From the NCBI GenBank assembly GCA_905147135.1, contig LR990056.1, forward strand, positions 14,084,001 to 14,148,000: 64,000 nucleotides of DNA, given 5' to 3'. Source of the stretch: Blastobasis lacticolella (Eukaryota > Arthropoda > Insecta > Lepidoptera > Blastobasidae). Under the pieces are notes generated by a model. It ran no database searches. It was not told the origin of the DNA and worked only from the letters and a program-made list of their open reading frames with translations. Positions 1 to 9,800 of the stretch are shown here, one piece after another. The stretch's first letter is position 1. Each line of letters opens with the position of its first letter. The translations under genes were made by a program, and so were the position numbers.

Positions 1-358
1 CCGCAATGGATAACTATTGTTGTTAGCTGTTGCCACATACCTGGTAATCATCGTGCAGTATCAATCGACAGACAACTGGTGAAAACTACGTTATTGTTAT
101 TTCATCAAATACAGAAAGAAATTAGATAAGAATAATACTCTGTAAATGAAATGAAGCACAAAAAATTTGAAAGCTGTGTTTTATTATTAGTTAAGAAGAC
201 CCGACGTATTAAGTGAAATTATGTCATATTGTACTGAGTAGCTATGCCTAACTAATGTGAAGAAGAAGGTTGAAGTCTAAAAGAGATTTTAAGAATAGGT
301 AATAAACCGTTCCATTAATGTGCTGCCATTTTGTTCTTCAACGTAAAAAAATAAATAT
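1..358. other. Left end of duplicated 5' flank (copy A)
   Basis: There is no gene here. The sequence is AT-rich and aligns along its length with 48731-48758 joined to 55495-55810, the flank of receptor copy B, with the gypsy element removed. The match begins at base 1, so the duplicated unit may extend left of the window. Confidence 0.8.
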
Positions 359-359
359 C

Positions 360-1455
360 GGCCCCAAGATGGGCGCATGATATGAACCCCTTGTTAGGTG
401 TCAGACATGAGTCCAACTATAGGAGCCAGATATGGTACCCACGTTGGACCTAGATATATATATGAGACCCAGGTTGGGGGCCAGATATGGGTTCCTTGTT
501 GGGCGCCAGATATGGACCCCATGTTAGGTGCCAGACAATAGTCTCACTGTAGACATGAAATGTAGACTCATATTGAGCCAAATATATCACCCCATGATTA
601 GCGACAAATATACGAGTAATAATATGGACATCAAATTAAGTGCCAAATAATATGAGTCTTATTTAAAGCACTAAATAGGGAGAACCCACCTTGAAAATAA
701 AAATAAGTATTTATTAAATTAGGATTATGTTACTTAATCTCTTTTCAAAAGTCAAAAATGCAACGGAAACCAAAAAGAAAGTTAAGCGAGCTCATCCAGG
801 TAGGGGGCGACGCATGCCGACCGATCAGCGCGTACGAGGGCTCACTCTGGCGAGACACCGGGCGCCTATACACGCCACGCACATAACCGCTTTGGGCGCC
901 AGAAATCGTTCCCACGTTGAGTGACAGATAACGTCCCCATCTTAGGTGCCAGACATGAGTTCTATTGAGGACGTAACATTTCGGACACATTTGGCTCAGA
1001 CATATCGCCCCACGTTTAACGCCAAACGTACGAGCAATAATGATTTTCTTTACTTTTTAACCTTTTGTTTTTTTTGGTGTCTGCGTTTATATTGTGATGT
1101 AGTATCCTGTGAATAATAAAGCATACATTGGGCGCCAGCTATGAGTCCTACGTTTGGCGCCAGATATTATTCTTACGTTAGGCGCCAGGTATGAGTCCCA
1201 TATTGGGCGTCAAGTATGAGTCCCATATTGGGCGCCAGATATGACGAGGCGAAGCGGAGTAGATTGAGTAGGAAAGCGGACCCTGGCAGAGGCCGGGATA
1301 AGCGCTAGGACGATGATGATTGGGCGCCAGATATAAGTCCTACGTTGGGCGCCAGGTTTAAGTTCTATGTTGGGCCCCGGAAATAAGTCCTACGGTGGGC
1401 GCCAGATATGAGTCTGATATCAGTCAAACGTTGAGCGCCAAATAGAAGTCGTTTA
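360..1455. repeat. 25-bp minisatellite resembling the tRNA-Lys 3' end, copy A
   Basis: This is an imperfect tandem array with a period near 25 bp and a unit core of TTGGGCGCCAGATATGAGTC. It is clearest at 1128-1440 and decays at 360-660 and 890-1040. Stretches such as AGTCCTACGTTGGGCGCCA closely match the 3' end of a mature tRNA-Lys(CUU), including the non-genomic CCA. Equivalently, they match the reverse complement of a retroviral tRNA-Lys primer-binding site. It is interrupted by an RTE-tail fragment and by spacers without repeats, and is shared with copy B (55815-56925). Confidence 0.75.
1242..1320 (+). mobile_element. RTE-type 3' tail fragment inside the minisatellite
   Basis: A short GC-richer stretch (GGAAAGCGGACCCTGGCAGA, then GATGATGAT) has the look of lepidopteran RTE 3' tails. 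It is bracketed by two copies of ATTGGGCGCCAGATAT, which could be a target-site duplication or simply neighbouring minisatellite units. Copy B has it too (about 56712-56788), so it predates the duplication. Confidence 0.5.
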
Positions 1456-1502
1456 TAAAAGTATAAAAGTGAGATATAAGGTATTCCCAAGCGGTTCCTG
1501 CG

Positions 1503-2336
1503 GGATACCCAAAAAGGTGGGAATACCTTTCTTGTGATCGATCTTATCTTTTCGCCCCCAAGTTGGGTGCAGATATGGATAGATCTCCCCTAAAATACTG
1601 CTTTTTAAACTTAAAATAACTTAAAATACTTTTTGTTTTCCTTTTACTACTTACTCGTTACTTTTTTGTCATGATCATCCTTCAGGATATGAAATAAGAT
1701 ATAAAAACTGATGGATTGACATCTCTAAATCGGATCCCATGCCTTACAATACGAGGATGTAGGAGAAAGTGTAGGAAAGCGGGCTTTAGCAGGAGTAAAA
1801 ATTACTGCTACGATGGTGATTTACTGCTTGAATCTTGGCAGTCGAATTGAATGTGATAGTGTTAGAAATACCGACATTAGTCACCATGTACTAAACGTAC
1901 GTCGTCACATAAAAAGAGAGAGACAGGTAGGGCATAGCGGGGTATCCTGTTCGAATTGGAGCCGCCCGACTGAGGAAGTACCTCCACCTTACAGAATACC
2001 GCAGCTAAACAATACTCTTTTAAATAGTATTGTGTTTCTGCCGGTGAGTAAGGTTTCCAGTGCTCCATGGGGTGGAAATTTGGGGAACCGTGGCTTTGGC
2101 AGTGGAGGGACATTTGCCTTTTTGCTGCCAGAGTAACGTGTTATAGAGGTGTGCAACGCACTGGCGATACTCTCAGTGTTGCTAATGTCTATAGGCAGTG
2201 GTGACCACTTTCCATCAGGTGGCCCACTCGCCTGTTTGCCTACCGTATGACATAAAAAAAAACCACATTCACGCACATATTTCTCGCTTATCGGTGCTAT
2301 ACAGTTTTATTATTCGCCACGAAACGGACAACGTAT
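1503..2336. other. 834-bp block present in copy A, absent in copy B
   Basis: Copies A and B align up to GGTTCCTGCG (A 1502, B 56970) and again from CGTTGTACCTCTATC, but copy A has about 834 extra bases. The block contains a LINE 3' region at 1925-2260 and short ORFs without recognisable domains. No clear target duplication flanks it, so a deletion in B is as likely as an insertion in A. Confidence 0.7.
1925..2260 (+). mobile_element. LINE 3'-region fragment (abundant lepidopteran family)
   Basis: The sequence has an identifiable order: GGGCATAGCGGGGTATCC, GAATTGGAGCCGCCCGACTG, then GGTGACCACTTTCCATCAGG near the end, followed by an A-run. The reverse complement of 23690-23940 shares the first part. 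Fragments with the CCATCAGGTGG ending recur near 3530, 8060, 34060 and 58050. This is a 5'-truncated non-coding tail. Confidence 0.55.
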
Positions 2337-2339
2337 TTT

Positions 2340-3216
2340 TCCGTTGTACCTCTATCTGTTTTTGTAAAGAAACTTGTTTATTCTGAAATCAAAACACGTT
2401 TAGGTGTAAGCAAACAAAGTACTTAGAGTTCTAACATTAACATGTTTATTTAATGAAAATGAGTGTTGACGTTGATTTTTATTGACGCATTTACCTAATG
2501 TCTGTTTATCTATGAAATAAATTATGAACCTACTATTTTCGAAGAGTGTCTTGGGAAAGAGTTACTTACCTTGTAATTGCTCAATAAGTAATTCCACTTT
2601 CTTTTTAAATTACGTGTATTTACAGGGCGGACTAAGTTCGTCAGAGACCCGGGGCGAAAAAACCAGAGGTAGCCCGATTTGCTTACTCCGTGGTAAATGA
2701 GCAGCTAGAGCAGCTAATGGTAAGCGGTAACTATTTTAAAATTATATTAATATTTTGATAATTAATACACACAAATACACATAACCAATTCGTGCGACCA
2801 TTACCAATTAGGATAGCGCCTAAAGCTTTTGTTACGGTTAAGAATAATAGTTGTTCTCATATAATAGTTAAAAACCATATTTTGATTTTACTATTTAAAA
2901 ACAAGCGTCAGTTTGTTAAACGAAATACACGATTGTGCTGCTTGTGAAACATTTCGTTATTATAAACAAAATATAATTTGCTGTATTCAATGTTGTAATC
3001 AGTGGTGGACTTAGATCAACTATACCTGAACTAACACAAAAGAAATTGTGGCAGAACCTGCAAAGAGATGTATGTAGGTTTAACTCTTTGCATCGTCTGT
3101 CTTGTCAGACTTATTCTTAAAAATATCGACATTTCTCAAAACACATTTAGTTATGAAATACAAACCCCTTATCTTCATCAAAACAATCAGTCTGTATTAT
3201 GCTGAACAATATTTTT
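2340..3216. other. Duplicated intergenic DNA, no gene seen
   Basis: AT-rich sequence aligned with about 56975-57820. The only item recognised is a scrap near 2785-2830 (CGTGCGACCATTACCAATTA) of the palindromic MITE family also present at 32160-32535 and 39950-40075. No ORF here has recognisable domains. Confidence 0.6.
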
Positions 3217-3524
3217 ACCTATACTAGGGTTTTCTACCCGTGTACCCGGAGTCGGGTATGCCCGGGTATTTAAGGGATTTAATACCCGGTTACAATCTGA
3301 CTGCCATACCCAGGTACCAGGGTATTTAAAAAAATCGTTGATTCGGGTATGTAACGCCTTTAAGAGTTTAAATAGCGCATATCTTTTCCGATAAGTCATA
3401 AATAGAACTAAGAAAAGACATCTTATACGTCAGGATAAGTTCACGTGTAGAGTATTTTTTGATAATTGTTTTCTTTTTAATAAACCTTTAAATTGAAATT
3501 AAACAAAGAAAAATAGTCCACAGG

Positions 3525-5000
3525 CGGCGGTGACCACTTTCCATCAGGTGGCCCGCTTAACCGTTTGTTTGCCTTGTAACATATAAAATAAAAATAAAGT
3601 TTTATGTCGATTTGGATTGGAAAGATAATGAAATGCCATTTATGTTGAAATCACCAGTCACCTCCATTCTCTGTAAGATTATGGAGCGTGCACTGAAAAA
3701 CAAACTCCTTGCGCATCACGAAGGTAACGATCTCCTCAGCGATTTCCAGTTCGGATTCTGCCGTGGTCGGTCGACTGGCGTATGCCAGGGACCTTCTGGT
3801 GTATGCCACTTATATGTGGAGTGAGGCCATAGAGAAGCATGGCGAGGCCCTTGCTGTGTCGCTCGATATCTCCAAGGCCTTTGATAGGGTTTGGCTCGCA
3901 GCCCTTCTAAGCAAGCTTCCCTCATTTGGTATTCGTGTTGGCTTTTGCATTTGGATTTCGAACTGTCTGAGTGGACGTTCAATCCGGGTAGTTCTCGATG
4001 GTTACTCGTCTGATCTTCAGGCTATCGACGCGGAAGTTCCTCAAGGGTCAGTTCTTTCCGCGACTTTTTTCTTGCTGCATATCAACGATCTTCTAGTACC
4101 CGGTACCCTTGGGTACGCTGACGACAGCACAGTAACGGATAAAAATCTGTCAGTTCCTCTGAAAGCTAACAGGGACGACATTCAGTCTTGTCGAGAGGCT
4201 ATGGTTAGGCATTAAAACGAAGCTCTCAAAGCAGTCTCCGACTGGGGCGAAGCCAATCTAGCGGCGTCCAACGCTACCAAAACACAGGCATGTTTGTTTT
4301 CCGCCAAACGGAGTCCATTCCATCTAACTCCGGCTTTCCGGGATGTGTCTGTGGAAATTACCGACAATTTACAGCTCCTTGGTATTGAGCTATAAACCAA
4401 TCTTAACTTTGGACAGTACATCGAATCCAAAGGTAAGACTGCAGCCAAGAAACTTGATATCCTCTCGAAGGTCAGGCGGTACTTCACTTCAAAGCAGTTG
4501 CTTCAATTATATCCGATCATGTGGAGTACTGTTGCCATCACTGAGGTGGATCGGCCAAATACCAACTGGCCGCTTTAGATTCGGTGGAAAAACGTGCAAA
4601 AAAGATTATTTGTGACCCGCAATTAATTAAGGCTAAGCTGCAGAGCCTCGAGCATCGGCGCAGGGTTGCGTGTCTGTTGGTATTCTATAGGTTGCATTTA
4701 GGAGAGAGTGCGAAACAGTTGCACGACCTCATTCCGCCGGCCCCTTTCCGCCTTCGGGAAACGCGATCTGGGCGAGCGCTTCGTCCTTATGTCGTGGATC
4801 TTCCAGCTACCCGCACGAGCCGCTTTGGTTCAACCTTTATAATGCGAACGGCTAAGGAATGGAACGCGTTGCCTGCGAGTGTGTTCCCTGATCACTATAA
4901 TCTGGACGCCTTCAAGGCTAGAGTGAATACTCCATCTTCGACCGCATCGTCACTTACCACCAGGTAAGATGGCAGTCAAATGCCTGGATAGTCTATAATT
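3525..5000 (+). pseudogene. Jockey-like LINE reverse transcriptase, broken (copy A)
   Basis: Reading + frames at 3612-4967 gives a decayed non-LTR reverse transcriptase. It shows SLDISKAFDRVW (motif A), EVPQGSVLSATFF (motif B), LGYADDSTV (catalytic YADD), and the C-terminal thumb with [14 protein letters not shown]. Several frameshifts and stops interrupt it. Compared with copy B, about 1 kb is missing from its 5' side and about 80 bp near 4495-4590 are extra. A LINE-type 3' fragment (GGTGACCACTTTCCATCAGG) precedes it at about 3530. It cannot make a working enzyme. Confidence 0.8.
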
Positions 5001-5170
5001 AAAAAAAAAATAGTTGTCACTATAGTATATAGTGGCCACCTCTGCTTAGATGAGAAATACCGCATACCATAGACGATGACTAGTTTTTTTTAACAGCAGT
5101 TTTAGCTATGGACTCGATATACCCAACAAAGTCCAGCTTGGAAAACACTTTCATGTCCAGCAGGCGGAGG

Positions 5171-5512
5171 CTAGGTTAGTAGTAGGTAGGGGCACACGCT
5201 AAAAGACTGAAAGAGGAAAGTTGGAGTCCGACGGAATGTACTTCGCTTGGCGGTGAACAAACATGCCTGTGTTTTAAGCGCGTTGAACTGCACAAGACTG
5301 GCAACTCCCCAATCCTCTCTCTTGTCCTTTGCACTGGATGTGTACCTGTCCGTCACTGTGGTGACATCTGCATACCCAAAAGACCCGAACAAATCATTTA
5401 CGTGCACCAGGAACAAGGTGTTCTGTTCTGTACAGGGTTGTGTTCTATCGTCCAAGTTTATCAGCGTAGACATATCCCCAAAGAAAATAATCTTATGTAT
5501 AACTCCATTCAT
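5171..5512 (-). pseudogene. Inverted reverse-transcriptase fragment
   Basis: On the minus strand this reads FLVHVNDLFGSFGYADV and then NALKTQACLFTAKRSTFRRT. That is a diverged version of the FLLHINDLL...GYADDSTV...KTQACLFSAKRSPF segment of the forward fragment just upstream. The catalytic YADD is now YADV. It is a second, older copy lying tail-to-tail with the forward one. Most of it is deleted in copy B, where only the 60195-60300 part remains. Confidence 0.65.
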
Positions 5513-5836
5513 TGCACAATCTGGATTACCAACGTGACATTATTGATTGATGTTAATTTTTTCCTCCAAATAAAATTTTGTTTAGCGCTGAAGCCCACTT
5601 ATGGTCGAATGGTTTTGATTTTAGTTAGAATAAACACGCAGCGGCCACGTGACCGAAATCTTATTCATTAGCTTTCTTATATGGCTAGTTTCACCGATAT
5701 AAATATATTTTTCTTTGTTATATTTTACTTTGAAAACAAAAGTTTAAAAAATACGTTTACTTAAATTTTCTAAAAATAATAATACCCGATACCCGGGTAT
5801 CAAAAAAGTCGGGTATTCGAAAACCCTAACCTATAC

Positions 5837-6789
5837 CTATTTTTATATATAGGAACATCGTCAAAGTGCTTTTATATTTAACTTCATTTACAATAACCGA
5901 AGTAATTTAGCACATCTTTTTAAACGATTTTCCCAATCAAATGGGTCATCAATAACAGTAGTCGGTCAATATTGCCACTCTGAAAATTCTGCACTTAAAA
6001 TAGTAATAGTTAATACAGCTGTAATTAAAATAGTATGGGAAATGCTGTATCGAAAAGTAATTTTTTTAAATTTAATTGACTGGCGTGAAAAATGTGTACC
6101 CTTAAACGACTGTTTTTGAATATGTCATTGGAACATTACGCTATGAGTGCAGATAAAAGGTACTTACTTAAGTGTAATACCTATATAACGGTTATATGTT
6201 GTGTGTTGTAAGGGTGTTATGAAGGCGTTAGTTACTTCATAAATCGGAATACCAATTGCAGTCGCGTTAATGAACGTTTCAGGGGGTACATTAAAGTTTT
6301 AATACGACTTTTGCCTAATTTCTTTGTTAACTTGTCTGTAGCGCTTTTAACTATAGTTATTAAAAATCTGTTACCAACACCTAAATGTTAGTTTTGTTGT
6401 AGCACTGCTTGTAGCCAATTAATTCATCTTATACCAGATCAGTTCAGCTGCCGCCTCTTCTTGAATTTTAACTAATTAAGTAGTTTATCACTGAGCTCTC
6501 TGTTTCAGTGTCTCAATCGACCCAGCTAAACAGCGTAGTAGAAATGATTAACTTGACTTGCTAAGAGAAACCAAATGCCAACAAATTCAGTTCTAAATCG
6601 CTAAGCTAGAGAACCCTAAGACATAGACTTTCATGAATATTTTAACTTACCTACTTCGGCACGCGATACGCGATGCCGCTGTTGGCAGTTCGCGCTAATG
6701 TGTCCTTAATTTGATTCCGATTGTTGATAATTGAGGTTTGCAACTAACTGATATTCATGGATTCCTGGATTGTGCCCTAGTAGGTAAAC
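5837..6789 (+). other. 5' flank of gustatory receptor A
   Basis: About 950 bp between the hAT-like element and the receptor start codon, closely matched by 60700-61645 in copy B. It should hold the promoter and 5' UTR, but I see no convincing TATA box or initiator at a plausible distance. Two in-frame TAG codons lie 6-12 bases upstream of the ATG. Confidence 0.5.
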
Positions 6790-6859
6790 ATGGCGGACAA
6801 ATATTCTACTAAATACAAGAGCGACTATTTCCAAAATCGTATTGCGGATTATTCCAAGG
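6790..6859 (+). CDS. Gustatory receptor A exon 1
   Basis: Encodes the start ([15 protein letters not shown]...) and a hydrophilic cytoplasmic N-terminus of 23 residues. The donor is G|GTGAGT, phase 1. Copy B at 61646-61715 has the same length and one replacement (Tyr to His near the end). Confidence 0.85.
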
Positions 6860-9800
6860 GTGAGTACTGGTTATGATATGATTATTCTTTAGTTTAACTT
6901 ACCTGATCTGCCAAATCCTGGATCATGGTCAGGGTCATTTACGCCAAGATGATTTTTATTATTTATTATTCTTCATTTAAACGTTTCTTTTTCTGTTTTG
7001 TGGCAATGCTTATTTGTGTTTCATCAGCATTTACCAATTCATGAACTTACCTACAATAATTAGAATTATAATTTATTCGTATGGCGTCTTACTTTTGTAG
7101 AATTATACAGATATTGCATTCTATAACATAATACGTAATTCAAACATCAATGACCAAGTCTAGGAGAGTGTCAGTAACCTTAATACATTATAAATTTACT
7201 TTTACTAACCCAATTAATGCATCATGTATGAACTTTTCAATATGTCGCGTCTCTTTTTATTACAGATGTTATTAAGACCTGTTTCCAAGCCTTTAACAAA
7301 ATACCTATATTGTGTGTTGTAGACAGTTTATAAAGCATACATTTCTAATAAATCTTTCATTCTACCCTACCAGCAAAGGCCCTCAAAAGCCTTCCTACAA
7401 CGCCAGCAAATGGGCAGTGTCTTGTGCTTGGAACTCTAGCACTTGTCCTACGCGTGTCCAGTTGGTTTGGCGTAGCCCCTCTCCGTTTTATAAGGGTCAA
7501 CCATGACCTCCACATCAGCTACTCCAAGGCAATGTACTTCTATAGCTTCATGTTAATCATTATTATGGGTAAGCACCTGGTAAGTAGGTAAGTAGTAGGT
7601 AAGTCAAGGCAAAATAAAACTTATGTAAGAAATTATTTCTATTTTTGTATTATACTAAGCCGTGTGGTGTCCGGCAGAGTAGAATTGCACCAACCCCTTA
7701 CACTCGTGGGTGTCAAGGCGACTAATGTTTTCGAGGCAAAAGATCTAAGCGCCTCCGTAAACTGGAAAATGGGCAGCAGCATTTTCGATTGTTATATTAT
7801 AACACTGCGATCTCCAACCCGTCTGCCAAGCGTGGAGATTATGGCAATAACCTCTCTTTTTGTGGGAGAGGCCCTAAGTCCTGCAGTGGACTGTTATGGG
7901 CTGTGATGATGATTATACTAATCAAATACGTTTATTCAGTTGAGGTTTTCACAAACACTTATAAACGTCATACAATAAAAGACAGTAACAAACTGTTAAC
8001 CAAACAACAACTATCACCCTTATTGTCTAGGGAAGCACATGATTGGATGATCCACCTGATGGATAGTGATCACCGCCGTCCAGGATATCAGCAAAGCATC
8101 CTAGAGTTTCGCGCGGGTCGCTGTCTTGTGCGGTCGTGTGTTTGAGGTGCTGTTGCTCTTTTTAAATTTAGATTTCTACTTAATTTCTATTGGCCAGTTA
8201 GTTCAATTTTCAATTCCTTGTTACTCCAACGCGGTTCAAGTGCATTGTTACCTCCCACTGGGCGGGGCTAGAGTGAGAAGAATATAATTCTAAGGACCGC
8301 ACCTGTCTTGGATACTTGGAAACAGAAAAAAACGGCGATTGAAGTGTTGGGCCCCGGCGCAGTATCGAACCCGGTGCTCCTGCGTCCAAGTCGAACGTGG
8401 TTACCGCTAGGGCACGGTAGCATTGGCGCGCCGCGCGAATTAGCCGATCACTTGTTGCGGCGCCTACGATTGAGCATACGTCATCGAGCACTGTGGGTTT
8501 GGAATAAAGTGCACAGACTCATAGTTCCTTGCTGTTGCTATTGGTGCTCTTGTTATTGGACTCTCACTACTCACCTTTTTCAGTGTAATTTCTAAGATGT
8601 CTAAAGTAAGTCATTCTCCAAAGCAAACTAATTTAAAGCCGCAACAGTCTGTATCCGATCCTAATATAGCTAGCGGCTTTTCCACACCCAAACACGAACA
8701 GCAGTTGAACGTTACGGGGCGCAGCAAGCGTCAACGTGTGGATGAGGCGCCTGGAACTAGCGCATCCAGTATGGGGGTGGAATTCGAAAGCTTCAAGTGT
8801 GAAATAAAAACTATGCTTGCTGAATGGAGATTAGAGCAAGAAAACTCAATTATGAAATTAATTTTTGACTGGAAACACGAACAACAGTCAACCCTATCTC
8901 AGTTGGTACGGGATGTCGCGGACATGAAGCTGCAATGTCAAGAAATAAGAAAGACCAATGAAGACATTGAAGTATCTATGGAATTTATTAACAAGTCCTA
9001 CGAAGATATTTTGATGAAAGTGAACACATTGGAAACGGCGAGAGAGGAAAACAAAGAACATTTAGATAAAATAGAAAATAAAATGATAGACTTGCATATG
9101 CAGTCGAGGTCATCGAAAATAGAACAAAGAAATGTCCCCCAACAAGAAAATGAGAAGATTTCTGACCTCATCAAAATCATGGAAAACCTGGGAAAGGTGG
9201 TAGAGATTAATATAAACCCTGAACAACTGCGAGATATCTACAGGGTCCCCAGCAAACCAGGAACATCAAAATCAATAGTCGCTGAATTTTCTTCTGTTAC
9301 CAGGAAAAATAACTTCCTCGGATCTATACGTCAATACAATAAGAGTAAGTTGGTACAAGATAAGTTGAGTACGGAGACAATAGGTATGATGGGTAAGAAA
9401 GAACAAATTTTTATTGATGATTACGTACCCCCGTCAATGCGCAAACTGATATATCATGTCCGCACGTTTGCCAAGGAGAACAAATATTACTGTAGATTCT
9501 CAAACGGGAAAATACTGCTTCGTAAGAACCCCGAAGATAAGTTTATTCATATCAAGAGTGAACAATGCCTGTCTGTACTAGAAAAATGACTAGAACTCTC
9601 TTATACCTTCTCCGTGTACTTTGTATTTTCAGAGCGACTTATGAATATTTTATTTAAGTTAATTTATCAATTGAAAAACATTAACGTCACACACACTTAC
9701 ATACCACACTACCCTAACCAGTTACTTTACACATGCTACTACAATAAATACCAAAAAGAGTTATCCGGTAAAATAAATTGTGAATACAAATTAAACCCCT

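Larger units (their letters stand above)
3225..5828. mobile_element. hAT-like non-autonomous transposon, copy A
   Basis: The element has terminal inverted repeats TAGGGTTTTC / GAAAACCCTA followed by CCCGGGTAT-rich subterminal repeats. It is flanked on both sides by the 8-bp direct repeat ACCTATAC (3217-3224 and 5829-5836). An 8-bp duplication with such short terminal repeats is the hallmark of the hAT superfamily. No transposase reading frame is visible; the interior is filled with reverse-transcriptase debris in both orientations. The same element with the same target duplication lies in copy B at 57829-60691, so the insertion predates the duplication. Confidence 0.8.

Noticed and set aside
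360..1455. CRISPR-like array
   Set aside because: Repeats are contiguous with a 25-bp period and no unique spacers, and the genome is eukaryotic.
7664..8145. Overlapping frames of 80 and 118 codons
   Set aside because: They lie in the short RTE-derived element and its flank; copy B lacks the element, and the frames have no domain.
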